Of a stretch of 24,349 nucleotides of DNA, positions 1 through 8,631 are shown piece after piece. Made by a program: the position numbers and the translations under genes. The notes beneath the pieces were generated by a model that did no database searches, had not been told where the DNA came from, and saw nothing but the letters and a program-made list of their open reading frames with translations. Numbering within the stretch: position 1 is the first letter of the stretch; every line of letters starts with the position of its first letter. This stretch comes from Strigomonas culicis (lineage: Eukaryota; Euglenozoa; Kinetoplastea; Trypanosomatida; Trypanosomatidae), in NCBI GenBank assembly GCA_000482145.1, contig AUXH01000279.1, positions 1 to 24,349 on the forward strand. Reading direction: 5' to 3'.

Positions 1-85
1 GCGCGGGCCGCCCGGCTCCGGCGCTCGCCGCGGGCGGCGGATGGTGCGCCAGCGCGGTATCAGCCGCCGCAAAAGAAGCGTCCAT
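1..85 (-). CDS. 5' end of an unidentified gene, cut by the left edge
   Basis: An ATG at 85-83 on the minus strand opens a frame that stays open for 28 codons to the window edge. It encodes a short Ala/Pro-rich start (MDASFAAADTALAHHPPP...). About 30 bases upstream, the minus strand has a pyrimidine tract (positions 117-160) followed by AG at 114-113, the expected trans-splice acceptor. The block is GC-rich like the coding blocks elsewhere, and the strand matches every other gene. The plus strand is also open here, ending at TAA 109-111, so the call rests on strand consistency and the splice signal. Too little protein is visible to suggest a function. Confidence 0.5.
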   Translation of the reverse strand, partial: MDASFAAADTALAHHPPPAASAGAGRPA

Positions 86-390
86 CGGTGGAGCGGACAC
101 GGGTCGTCTAAACTAGTGGGAGGGGGGGGAACGAAGGGATCGAACAAGAACACAATAATCTAATTCCTTTTTTTTTTCTAGAAGACAGACACGAGTGAAA
201 CCAAGAACAGACGAGCCATGCTTATTTAACATATGTGAGGAGCAGCAACGTGAGGAATACTCCAACAATACAATAAAAGGAAGAGGGTTCGCTCTTCCGA
301 CATGTGTGTAACAAATACAATCGCGATTAAACATGCAAGCACATGGTCGACGGCTACAAACAACAACAAAAAAAGGAGAAAATGTACAAC
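86..390. other. Intergenic spacer
   Basis: This spacer of about 305 bases separates the stop of the 391-1389 gene from the left-edge gene. It is AT-rich with a T run near 169-178, and it holds the pyrimidine tract and AG described for the left-edge gene. No other gene or RNA is evident. Confidence 0.6.
113..160 (-). promoter_or_regulatory. Predicted trans-splice acceptor for the left-edge gene
   Basis: Read on the minus strand, this is a C/T-rich tract (the plus strand shows a G-rich run at 117-138) followed by the first AG at 114-113, 27 bases upstream of the ATG at 85. This is the usual layout of a kinetoplastid polypyrimidine tract and spliced-leader acceptor. The site is predicted by position and composition only. 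Confidence 0.45.
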
Positions 391-1389
391 TCAAAGACGC
401 TTGATGAGGTTCATCAGGGAGCACTGTCCGGCCACCCCCGCTCCCACACACTGCTCGATCATCCGCGCCGCGTGCTGCAGCGCCTCTGCGGAGGGCCCCT
501 CCGCGGCGCCACTCCCGTCGAGCACGGCCGACACAAACGGCGGGAGGGACGTCTCCAAGACGACGCGAGCGACATGACGCGCCACCGCCGCGGAGAGCAC
601 GCCCTCCGTGTCGCGCAGAAAGGCGAACAGCTCAGCCAGCTCGGGCCGCACGCGCTCGCGCCGCGTCGCGTCCGGCTCCGCCACGGCGCGCGCCACCGCC
701 TGCTGCACCGCACGGGCGCCCGCCACGATGAGGCACGCAACGGCGCGCGCGCAGAGCACCTCGCCCGCCGCGAGGAGCTCCGCCAGCGCCGCGGCGCGCG
801 CCCAGGCCGTGTCCTCCAGCGCCGCACGGTACCGCTCCACCGCATCGCGCCACGACAGCACATGGCACAGGACGACGAAGGGGTGCTGCACGCGGACGTG
901 GGCCGCGGCGGGATCCATGTCGGAGAGACACTTCTGCAGCTCCGCGAGCATCAGCGTCAGGAGGTCGCCCACACAGGCCGCCACGCTCGCCCGATCGCCG
1001 GGTTGCGCCGCGGTGAGCGGGATCAGGCCGTCGGCGCAGCGCAGCACGAGCTGCCACCGCGCCCACGCGCGCGGGGCGACCCGCAGCGCGGCGGCCGGCG
1101 GCGGCGGCGCGCCCTCCGCCCACCACTCCCGCGGGAGGGGGACGAGCCAGTCGCTCAGCGCCTGCACGGCGAGGGGCAGCACGGCATCCACGGGCCACGC
1201 CGCGCAGGCCTCCAGCAGGCCCTGCGCCAGGGGCGCCGCGGCCCCCTCGTCGAGGTCCGTCTGCGCAGCGAGGGTGCGCGCGAGCGCCTCGAGCCGGGCC
1301 CCGACGCGGCGCAGTGCCGAGCTCGCGTCGTCCTCGCGCTCACAGGCTTGCACCCGCTCACGCAGAGAGAGGGGAGCGCGGCTACTCAT
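391..1389 (-). CDS. Hypothetical alpha-helical protein, 332 aa
   Basis: I do not recognise this protein. The start is taken at the ATG 1389-1387 (MSSRAPLSLRERV...), and the frame ends at TGA 391-393. The product is rich in Ala, Leu, Arg and Glu, with long amphipathic helical stretches and no obvious signal peptide, transmembrane segment or catalytic motif. The look suggests an all-helical or tethering-type scaffold, but that is impression only. The open frame continues upstream to 1485, where a poly-Leu stretch is merely the translation of an (AAT)n microsatellite in the leader, so that extension is excluded. AG at 1399-1398, nine bases before the ATG, could be the splice acceptor. GC-rich third positions support real coding. 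The downstream neighbour is the left-edge gene. Confidence 0.75.
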   Translation of the reverse strand: MSSRAPLSLRERVQACEREDDASSALRRVGARLEALARTLAAQTDLDEGAAAPLAQGLLEACAAWPVDAVLPLAVQALSDWLVPLPREWWAEGAPPPPAAALRVAPRAWARWQLVLRCADGLIPLTAAQPGDRASVAACVGDLLTLMLAELQKCLSDMDPAAAHVRVQHPFVVLCHVLSWRDAVERYRAALEDTAWARAAALAELLAAGEVLCARAVACLIVAGARAVQQAVARAVAEPDATRRERVRPELAELFAFLRDTEGVLSAAVARHVARVVLETSLPPFVSAVLDGSGAAEGPSAEALQHAARMIEQCVGAGVAGQCSLMNLIKRL

Positions 1390-1423
1390 GACGTTGGCTA
1401 AGCTTTTAGCACGATGTGGAAAG

Positions 1424-1452
1424 AATAATAATAATAATAATAATAATAATAA
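1424..1452. repeat. (AAT)n microsatellite
   Basis: There are about ten AAT units on the plus strand (ATT on the transcribed strand), 35-63 bases upstream of the ATG of the 391-1389 gene. It falls at the position where that gene's polypyrimidine/splice region should be, and it creates an artificial poly-Leu reading frame. Confidence 0.9.
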
Positions 1453-3510
1453 ACGCAGCAGTGGAGGAGGACACGAAGAAGGCACACGATGCGAAGTCTA
1501 ACAATAGTGCAGTGTACATCTTGACAAGGCACTTATACAAGAACAGAGGAGGCGTCCAGTGCAATATGGTATTACGACAGCGCGCGCATCGACAGCGCGT
1601 GTCTCATTTCAACATATATTTTTTTTTTTTGCATTATCATCACAGGTGCAAACGTGAACGAAACAGTCGGATATCAATTATGAAAATGGGCTTTACTGTA
1701 TGTCAAAAAACAACGAAAGAAAAAAGATTGTCCATAAAAAAAAGGCAGAAGAAACAAAACTGGCGGTGACAATTAAAGATGCATAAAGCCTTTAGCGATT
1801 ACTTTGTGTATGTCTCCTCATCTGACTTTACGAAGTTCGAAAGAGTCAATGCAGCACCAAAAAAATAGTACTTATTCTATATATATGCATATGTACAATA
1901 TGTATATGTTTAGTGTTGTTAATCCTTTTCTTTGATAAATACATTTGCAGAAACTGAACTAAAAAAAAAAGAACAGTGAAACCATATATAAAAAAAAAAC
2001 TACTGAGCAAAAGGAAGCAAAAAAAAAATTGTCCGCATAGAAATAATACAAATGCCAACTATAACAAAAACAATAATAGACGAATGACTATGGTATTCAG
2101 CGCTCTTGTTGTTCGTATTTGTATTCTTTCTTTTTTCTTCTACTATTATTTTTTCTGTTTGTTTTGTGGAATGTAAAAGGGGAAAAAAAAACAAGGGTAA
2201 ATATACAAAAATAAAACAAAATGTGAGAATGAAAAAGCAATGGCCCTCTTACGCACGAATATGTACTAGGATTCTTTAGCACGTAGTCCAGAGCTGTCTA
2301 ACACAATTATTTCACGGAAATGACGTCTCTCAACTTGAAGCAATTGGGGAAACAATTGTGAGACAACAAGAACGTTACAATATGTGCAGAAGAAAGCATC
2401 TAGAGAGAGTTTTTCTTTTGTAAAATAACATTTGTTTTAAAAAGAAGGAACAACAACAGAATGACAGGTGAATTTGCCCAAAATATATATAGATATATAA
2501 ATAGGTAAATACCCGCAAAAAGAAAAAGGAAACACACAAAAGAGATGCAAAAGGAAGCAACAGGATCACAAATGGAAAGAATTAATAATTATGAGATAAA
2601 GAAGTTACCATGTTCTAAACAAGCAAATACCTAAAAGGGTATAGTCAGTGAACGAGAAGACTTTTTATATTACTCATTTACTTGATTTTATATGTCTGTA
2701 TTTGTTGGTTTTCATTTGTCTTTCCATGATATCCTTTGAGTTACGAAAAACCACTCGATGAGGACTGCTTTTTTTTTTTCCATGTATATCTTTTTACAAT
2801 ACAAAGAAAAAGTCTCACTGGTGTGTTATTCTCCTTTCTTCATTAACTGTTCGGCAAAGAATAAGAGAAACAAATGAAAAAGAAAGGGAAAAGGAAAAAA
2901 AAGAAAAGAGCCAAAAAAAAAAGACACACACTCACATTGGGAGAATATAGGCAACCAACAAAAAAAAAGGATTCCACTCACCGCGTAGTGTTCAGTTCCC
3001 ACGATGGAAACAAAAAGCGAGAAGTGAAAACGAAAAAAAAAAAGGAGAATACCACAACTAACTGTGTGGAGAGTGAGTATAAACACAGCGTATAGGTGTA
3101 AATATTGTTTTCCTTTTTTTTTCGAAGGTAAAGGAGAAAAAAATACGTATAGGCAATTGCTTAGGTATAAATGTTTTTTTTTTTTGAGTAGGGAATAATC
3201 ATATGTATACTGTATATGCATATTGTATATATGGAAGTGATAGGGGCGACGTAGCATACACGTCATCATACATATTTTCTGATCTACTTTTATGGTATCT
3301 TTTTTTTTTTTGCTCGCTGACCTTTTTTCTTCTTTCATTCTTTTTTGTGTGTTTTATTTATTAAATATGCATATATATACATACATTGTTTTTCAGACCT
3401 TTTTGTTGCTGCGTTTCCTATTTATTTTTTTGTTGTTGTTGCTATTGTTTCATTGGCAGTTCGTCAGAAGACTCCTGTACATTTACTTACTGTTATTATT
3501 ATTATTACTA

Positions 3511-3515
<5 letters not shown>

Positions 3516-3548
<33 letters not shown>
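3516..3548. repeat. (AT)n microsatellite
   Basis: This is an uninterrupted AT dinucleotide run of about 33 bases, preceded by a short ATT trinucleotide run at 3493-3507. It sits in the putative 3' UTR of the RRM protein gene and is likely length-polymorphic. In RNA it can fold on itself as an AU hairpin. Confidence 0.9.
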
Positions 3549-3554
<6 letters not shown>

Positions 3555-3880
3555 CGTGGTGTCTTTAGATTAAAAGTCGAAAAGAGGAAGATAATATATA
3601 CATGCAGAGAGGGAGTTCAAAAAACAAGAAAGCTATATATATATATGTATAATGTGAAACAATAACTATCAATTCCATTTTTTTAAAAGAAGAAAAAAAA
3701 AGAAAAAAGTGCACCTTTCGCGTTTATTAAGATTAAACGGTCACCGCTTTCACAAGTCTACTTTAGCATACAGCTGCAAATGAAAAAAAAAAAAGAGCAA
3801 CATATATATAAATATACACTTTCCGTATCCTAACTTTTTTTTTATGCACTTGTAGATATAATGACCGTGTTCTAATCTTG

Positions 3881-3913
3881 TGATGTGCGTGTTTTGCTAA
3901 CACGTGCACATCA
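3881..3913 (-). promoter_or_regulatory. Hairpin in the putative 3' UTR of the RRM protein mRNA
   Basis: The arms TGATGTGC (3881-3888) and GCACATCA (3906-3913) pair over 8 bp. GTGTT and AACAC then extend the stem by 5 bp across a two-base bulge, closing a five-base loop. The element starts about 105 bases downstream of the stop codon on the transcribed strand and stands out against its AT-only surroundings because its stem is half G/C. A role in mRNA stability or protein binding is inference. Confidence 0.45.
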
Positions 3914-4018
3914 TGCATGCATACTTTTTTCTCATTTTCCGTATTCCTCTTCTTTTCTTTTTTTTGGTGAATGTGATTTAATCCTGTAATGAATGTACGC
4001 TCCAGCCCTGTACCATGG

Positions 4019-4882
4019 CTAGTGCAGCGTTCCGTTCGATGCGAAGCCGTTGGCCGTGTCCGGCGACTGGGAGGACATGAAGTTGGAGTTGTTCTGCGCG
4101 ACGGAGAGCAGGAAGCTGCTGTGCATGATGGGGTCGCTGTGCGGACTGCCCGGCCGGAAGGGCGTGAAGCGAAGCGGCTGCACCATGCCCTGCTCGTCCA
4201 TCTGCGGCTGCGTCGGCACCGGGGCGCGGAGGAACGCCTGTCCCTGTCCCTGCGCGGCGGCCTGCTGCGTCTGCATCGGCACGATGCCGTACTGCTGCAT
4301 GACCGGCAGCGGCCCCGGCGTCACGAGCTGCATCGGCTCGCCGTTGATCTCCACGAAGTAGGCACTGTTCGGCGCCTGCTGCTGCTGCTGCTGCTGCGGC
4401 TGGTAGTAGGACACGCCGGACTGCGGGGCGAGCATGACGGTCGGCAAGTTCGACGTCGGGTACATGGGTGCGCCCGGGCCCGTCATGGTGTACTGCTGCG
4501 TCACGTACTGCACCGGCATCGCCTGCGGCACGCCGCCGGCCGGCGCCGCGGGCTGCTGGAGCTGCACCACGCGGTCCGCGTAGTTGTCGATGCTGCGGTT
4601 CTGCGGCCCCGTCGCCTGCGTAACGCGCAGCCGTTTGTTACCAATCTCGAAGCCGTTCATGTTGCGCATTGCCCGCTTCGCCGCCTCTTCGGTGGTGTAC
4701 TTCACAAAGCCATAGCCCTTTGGGTGGTTGGTGGCGCGGTCTAGGATGATCCGGGCAGACTCAACCGTGCCGAAAGGCGAAAACAGCTTCCGCAGCTCGT
4801 CGTCAGTCACGGGGGTGGGAATGTAGTTCACAATGAGATTCTTCGGATCCGATTCCGTTGTGGGAACATTGGTATTGATCAT
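4019..4882 (-). CDS. Single-RRM, Gln-rich RNA-binding protein, 287 aa (UBP/RBP-type)
   Basis: One RNA recognition motif fills residues about 14-90, with RNP2-like LIVNYI (16-21) and RNP1 KGYGFVKY (55-62), whose aromatic residues contact RNA. The rest is low complexity: Pro/Gln/Met-rich sequence, a Q7 run at 163-169 and an Asn/Ser-rich tail. A small protein with one RRM plus a Q-rich tail is the plan of the trypanosomatid UBP/RBP family, which controls mRNA stability and translation by binding 3' UTR elements. Which family member this is cannot be said. It starts at ATG 4882-4880 and ends in TAG. Purine-rich plus-strand sequence at 4907-4935 supplies the minus-strand pyrimidine tract; the first AG after it (4888-4887) leaves an unusually short leader. 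The spacer behind the gene is the longest in the window, which suggests regulation through its own 3' UTR. Confidence 0.9.
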   Translation of the reverse strand: MINTNVPTTESDPKNLIVNYIPTPVTDDELRKLFSPFGTVESARIILDRATNHPKGYGFVKYTTEEAAKRAMRNMNGFEIGNKRLRVTQATGPQNRSIDNYADRVVQLQQPAAPAGGVPQAMPVQYVTQQYTMTGPGAPMYPTSNLPTVMLAPQSGVSYYQPQQQQQQQAPNSAYFVEINGEPMQLVTPGPLPVMQQYGIVPMQTQQAAAQGQGQAFLRAPVPTQPQMDEQGMVQPLRFTPFRPGSPHSDPIMHSSFLLSVAQNNSNFMSSQSPDTANGFASNGTLH

Positions 4883-5678
4883 TTCTCTGATAAGTGATGA
4901 TAATGTTAGAAAACGAAAAAGAAACGAAGAAGAGGGGTTTTTTTTTTCTTGTTTTTTTTTTTTAGAAGAGACCTACCGACAAAGATTTATCCAAGACGAG
5001 GGAAAAAAAATCCTTATTAGAGGTGAAAGCAAGTTCAGTGGAGAAAAGGGTGAACAAAAAAAAATTCTTCCTTAATAAAGAACAGAGAAAACAAAAAAGG
5101 GCAAAAGAGGCTACAGAAACAAACAAGAGAAGAGAATTCCGAAACAGAAGAGGAAGAAGAAGAAAAAAAGAGAGAAAAAATGGAAATATATATATATCTT
5201 GTAAAAAAGACGAACTTCGTATGGGCAGAAAGAAAAGGAGCGGAGACAGAAGAGCAAATAAGATCGAAAAAGGCGTCATGCAGACAAGAAAGAAGTGCGT
5301 TGTACTTCCAACAGTACTCTCCACAGAGTGTGCAAAAGGGGTTGCATTTTCTCTTTCTTTCTTTCTAGAGTACATAGACACAAAATGCGTCAAAGTATAC
5401 TGACAAATGAAACGGAAGAATCGTCTTGTAGTTGCACCAGCTTTATACATCAAGTACCTATCCATGTATGTATTATTTGACATCATATAATAGAGAATAG
5501 GAAAAGAAGGAATAAAAAAAAAAAAGAGTACAATACCTTCAATGCTGCCAGAAAAGCAGCAGAAACTAGCAACTCGCACAGCTAGAACACCAACGCATAG
5601 ACATCAATCATTTGTGCTTTACCATTTACGTGTTGTTGTTTTTTGTGTGTGTGTTATTATTCTTTCGTGCCGCCACGA
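4883..5678. other. Intergenic spacer
   Basis: This spacer of about 800 bases lies between the coiled-coil gene and the RRM gene. On the transcribed strand it is very pyrimidine-rich over 4907-5200 and 5500-5525 (A/G-rich on plus), so it holds ample splice signal and probably the 3' UTR of the coiled-coil gene. The long Phe/Ser/Leu-rich frame here (4962-5579) is a translation of the pyrimidine tract. No gene is supported. Confidence 0.6.
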
Positions 5679-8201
5679 CTACCGCGTGCCGTCGATGGGC
5701 GGCAGCGGCGGTGGGGTGCCGCTCCGCGCCGGCCCGCTCGCCGCGCGCCCCGGTTGCGCCGGCCGCTGCTCCAGCTGTGCGGTGCTCTGTTGCTGGATGA
5801 AGCGCGTCACGTTGTCCTGCGGGTAGTTCTGCGGCGTGCGGTTGAGAAAGGTGTCGATCTTCGCGGGCAGCGGCCGCGGGCGCAGGTTATCCATCGGCCG
5901 GTTGCAGCCGAGGCAGCGATACCCCTTGAAGCCGGTGAGCCCGTCGGCCCCCGCGCCGCCCATCGCGTCCGACGAGGCCAGCTGGCGCAGCCGCGCAAGG
6001 TCCTGCTTGGTGGCCTTGCCGTCTATCATGTCGCGCAGAATGTTCAGCGACTTGTCCAGTGTGTCGATGAGCCCTGCATTTGTCGCGTTGAGCACCTGCT
6101 CCACCTCGCGCATGAGCCGCTCCAGCGCGTTCTCGACGTAGTCCCGCTCCGCCTTATTCGCCACGAGCGTCGCGTCGGCTTTGCGGTGGTCCAGCTGCTC
6201 GATGAGCTCCCGCAGGCCGCTCACGTCGTCGCTCGACGCGACGCCGTCGGCCGGCGCCGCACTCGTCTGCGCGAGCAGCTGCCGCTGCAGCTCCTGCAGC
6301 AGCTCCTCGTTCGCGGCCGACATGCGGTCCTTGTCCGCGTCGGACTGCGCGGCCGTCTCGCGCTGCGCGTTCAGCTCGATGAGCCGCTTCAGGTTCTGGA
6401 TGTCGTCGCGCAGCCGCTGCAGCGCGCTGCGGTCCGCCTTGGCCTCCTCGAGGTCCGCGAGCTTGCCGTCTGCGCGGTCGAGCCGGCCGTCGAGCTGCGC
6501 GAGGCGCTGCAGCAGGTCCTCCAGACGGTCCGCGAGGCCCGCGTCGGGCGCGGCCGCCGCCCCGCCCGCGCCGCGGTCCTCCTTTGCCTCCTCCAGCCGC
6601 GCGCACTCGCCGTCGAGCCGCTGCTGCTGCTGCGCGAGCTGGTCGGCGCCGTCGCGCAGCGCGGAGACCGCCGCGCTCAGCCGCGCCACGTCCTCCGTCC
6701 AGTCCGTCTCGCCCTTGTGGAGCAGCTCGGCGAGCTGCCGCTCCAGCCCGTTGATGCTGCCCTGCAGCAGCGCGAGCTGCGCGGGGTGCACGTCCGTGCT
6801 GCCGCCCGCGGCCGCGCCGCCGATGCTGTCCAGCACCTGCACGAGCTTCTCGTTCAGCCGCTCGTTCGCCATCTCCGTCGCGCCCATGCGGTCCTCCAGC
6901 GCACGCAGGCGGTCTTGCAGCGCGGCGAGGCCCTGCAGCGCATCCACGTCGTCGTCCGTGAGGCGCCGCGCGACGCGCAGCTCCAGCCGCAGTGCGTCCA
7001 GCTCGTCCTGCAGCCCCTTGTCGCGGAACTCGCTGCTGTGGTTCACCACGTCCAGCGTCTCCTCGAGCTGCCGCACGCGCCGCGCTAACTTATCCCAGTC
7101 CGCCTGGCGGACGGCGCCCGCCCCGGCGGCGGGGTCCTCCGGCCCCGGCGGCGCGCGGTCCGCGCCGCCGGCGTCCTCGTGCGCGCCGGCGTGGGTGCGC
7201 AGCAGGTCTACGTCGTCCTGCAGCCCCTTCATCTCGCCCAGGATCTCCGCCACGACGCGGTTGAGGTACGCAATGTCGTCGCCGTCCCGCTTCAGCTTGT
7301 CGATGAGGCCGACCGAATAGCTGCGCGACCCCGGGGCGCGCGCCGCCTCCTCGCCGTGTGGCCGCGCGGTCGTATCCAGCGGCTTCGCGGGGAAGATGTC
7401 GGGCGTCTCGGCGCGCGCCGCCGCCTGCTGCCGCGACGTGGGCCGCGCGCCGGACGGTGGCCGCCCGGCGGACTGCACGGACGCCATCTGACCCGACTGC
7501 GGGCGACCAGCGGACTGCACGGACGCCATCTGACCCGACTGCGGGCGGCCGGCGGAGTGCACGGACGCCATCTGGCTGGACGGCGGCCGCTCGCTCTCTC
7601 CGGACGGCCGCACCACCTCCACGGCGGCGACCGCGCTGCCGTGGCGCGACGCCTCCACCTCCGTCGCCGTGTACCGCTTCGTGCTGTCGAACTGGTGGCC
7701 GAGCAGCTCCTCGTGCGCAAGGTCCAGGATGCGGTCGCCGAGCGGCAGCTCCTGCGCGGACGCGCGGAGGACGGGGAGGATGCTCTCCTCCACCCGCGAC
7801 GGCGCTCGCACAGCCTGGTGCGCGGCCGAGACCGACATGGAGGCTCGCGGGCTCGCGCTGCGCTGGCGCTTGCGGGCCTCGTACAGCTCGTCGATGGTGT
7901 GTCGCTGCTGCTCCCCCACGCTCTGCAGCTCGCCCAGCAGCGCCTTCAGGTCCTCCAGCTCCCTCCACAGGTCCTCGTTGGCCGCGTCGTCCGAGACGCC
8001 GGTGGGCCGCTTGCGCAGCTCATCCACCGTCTCCTGCAGGGACTTGATGTCCTCGCTCTTCTTCTTGTTGTCTTCCTCCAGGGCGGCGAGGCGGCGCAGG
8101 ATCGACTGGATGGTCAGCTGCAGTGGCTTGAACGTCACGCTGAAGTCAATCAGCTGGGAGAGGTCCACCTCTTGAGGAGAGGTATCTACGGCGTCCGACA
8201 T
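5679..8201 (-). CDS. Large coiled-coil protein with C-terminal CxxC module, 840 aa (DUF4795/QRICH2-like)
   Basis: It starts at ATG 8201-8199 (MSDAVDTSPQEVDLSQLIDF...). Predicted coiled coils cover residues about 30-65, 75-112 and most of 300-740, with heptad-like Leu spacing, many Asp/Glu/Arg/Gln residues and frequent DxLDRLEDL-type segments. A disordered Ser/Pro/Gln linker (about 113-300) carries three tandem 14-residue repeats (208-249). The C-terminus has FKGYRCLGCNRPMDNLRPRP, with Cys763 and Cys766. A coiled coil followed by a C(L/I)xCxRP motif is what I recall of the DUF4795 module in QRICH2 and C16orf96, proteins linked to sperm-flagellum structure. That would fit an axonemal or cytoskeletal role, but it is inferred from one motif and architecture. 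The tail ends in a Pro-rich stretch. The spacer upstream contains a pyrimidine tract and AG at 8263-8262. Confidence 0.85.
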   Translation of the reverse strand: MSDAVDTSPQEVDLSQLIDFSVTFKPLQLTIQSILRRLAALEEDNKKKSEDIKSLQETVDELRKRPTGVSDDAANEDLWRELEDLKALLGELQSVGEQQRHTIDELYEARKRQRSASPRASMSVSAAHQAVRAPSRVEESILPVLRASAQELPLGDRILDLAHEELLGHQFDSTKRYTATEVEASRHGSAVAAVEVVRPSGESERPPSSQMASVHSAGRPQSGQMASVQSAGRPQSGQMASVQSAGRPPSGARPTSRQQAAARAETPDIFPAKPLDTTARPHGEEAARAPGSRSYSVGLIDKLKRDGDDIAYLNRVVAEILGEMKGLQDDVDLLRTHAGAHEDAGGADRAPPGPEDPAAGAGAVRQADWDKLARRVRQLEETLDVVNHSSEFRDKGLQDELDALRLELRVARRLTDDDVDALQGLAALQDRLRALEDRMGATEMANERLNEKLVQVLDSIGGAAAGGSTDVHPAQLALLQGSINGLERQLAELLHKGETDWTEDVARLSAAVSALRDGADQLAQQQQRLDGECARLEEAKEDRGAGGAAAAPDAGLADRLEDLLQRLAQLDGRLDRADGKLADLEEAKADRSALQRLRDDIQNLKRLIELNAQRETAAQSDADKDRMSAANEELLQELQRQLLAQTSAAPADGVASSDDVSGLRELIEQLDHRKADATLVANKAERDYVENALERLMREVEQVLNATNAGLIDTLDKSLNILRDMIDGKATKQDLARLRQLASSDAMGGAGADGLTGFKGYRCLGCNRPMDNLRPRPLPAKIDTFLNRTPQNYPQDNVTRFIQQQSTAQLEQRPAQPGRAASGPARSGTPPPLPPIDGTR
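7455..7580 (-). repeat. Three tandem 42-bp repeats inside the coiled-coil gene
   Basis: Three direct 42-base copies encode SSQMASVHSAGRPQ, SGQMASVQSAGRPQ and SGQMASVQSAGRPP (residues 208-249). The DNA copies are almost identical, including synonymous positions, so duplication was recent or the copies are being homogenised. Copy number is likely to vary between strains. Confidence 0.9.
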
Positions 8202-8631
8202 GTTGTGTGGGTGTGTGAAGGAATAGCTCTTTTCTAACTGAGGCGTACAGAGAATTACACACTTACAAGGGACAGAGAGGGGGAAAAAGAGTAAAACAGA
8301 GACTAGTTCTTTTTTTTTTCTATTATAGCTCTGTTCAAAAAAAAAAAAAGGAAGAGGATATGGAAAGAGAAGCAGATGTGTGCATCGTACAGGGTATGAG
8401 ACGTGTACCAGCTTACGGCTGCAGAAGTTTCAAAAAGTGGTGTCTTTTCTTCGAAGTCTGTTGACCTTTATAATATATATATATATATTTACTTCTGATT
8501 AATGAACTGTGAGAACAAATACTATTACATAAGCTGCTTCGCATGGAAGAAAAAATAGTTATGCGGGACAAGAAGGAAAAGAGAGAGGGGTGGACGGACG
8601 TGCGCACACGCCACGCACCCTGTGTGCGTGC
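8202..8631. other. Intergenic spacer
   Basis: A 430-base AT-rich spacer between the HAD-like gene and the coiled-coil gene. It holds the pyrimidine tract and AG serving the coiled-coil gene, A/T homopolymers near 8309-8319 and 8337-8349, and a short AT run near 8472-8489. No further gene is seen. Confidence 0.6.
8262..8290 (-). promoter_or_regulatory. Predicted trans-splice acceptor for the coiled-coil gene
   Basis: On the minus strand a CT-rich tract (8267-8290) is followed by its first AG at 8263-8262, about 60 bases before the ATG at 8201. Additional AGs lie closer to the ATG, so the exact site is uncertain. Confidence 0.4.

Larger units (their letters stand above)
1390..4018. other. Long gene-free AT-rich region, probable 3' UTR of the RRM protein
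   Basis: These 2.6 kb contain no credible coding sequence. The open frames present are low complexity (Phe/Lys/Tyr rich) and follow A/T tracts and TA repeats. The stretch lies downstream of the RNA-binding protein gene on the transcribed strand, so most of it is probably that mRNA's long 3' UTR; long 3' UTRs are common for trypanosomatid RNA-binding proteins. Visible elements are an (AAT)n run, an (ATT)n run near 3493-3507, an (AT)n run at 3516-3548, many A8-A11 and T8-T12 runs, and a strong hairpin at 3881-3913. I see no retroposon signature, tRNA or other RNA gene. Confidence 0.6.

Noticed and set aside
1..111. Plus-strand frame open from the left edge to TAA at 109-111
   Set aside because: It would need a strand switch not otherwise seen. 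The minus-strand alternative has an ATG and a splice signal. It is not fully excluded.
343..1401. Long plus-strand open frame across the hypothetical protein gene
   Set aside because: It is an Arg/His-rich shadow of the GC-rich minus-strand gene, with no recognisable motif. Comparable shadows lie opposite every GC-rich gene, for example 5643-7088, 13816-14847 and 16303-18414.
1390..1485. N-terminal extension of the 391-1389 gene with a hydrophobic poly-Leu stretch resembling a signal peptide
   Set aside because: The Leu run is the translation of the (AAT)n microsatellite. A proper ATG at 1389 with a nearby AG acceptor is the better start.
2826..3338. A 170-residue minus-strand frame in the long spacer
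   Set aside because: Composition is Phe/Leu/Lys/Tyr-rich, encoded by A/T homopolymers, with no GC-rich codon bias and no domain.
3292..3665. Plus-strand frames with Tyr-Ile repeats
   Set aside because: They are produced by the (AT)n microsatellite.
1390..4018. Search by eye for SIDER/ingi-type retroposon signatures, tRNA or snoRNA genes
   Set aside because: No recognisable signature, cloverleaf or box motif was seen. A covariance-model search would be decisive but could not be run.
4962..5579. A 205-residue Phe/Ser/Leu-rich minus-strand frame upstream of the RRM gene
   Set aside because: It is the translation of the pyrimidine-rich splice region and looks like a membrane protein only because TTT/CTT/TCT codons dominate.
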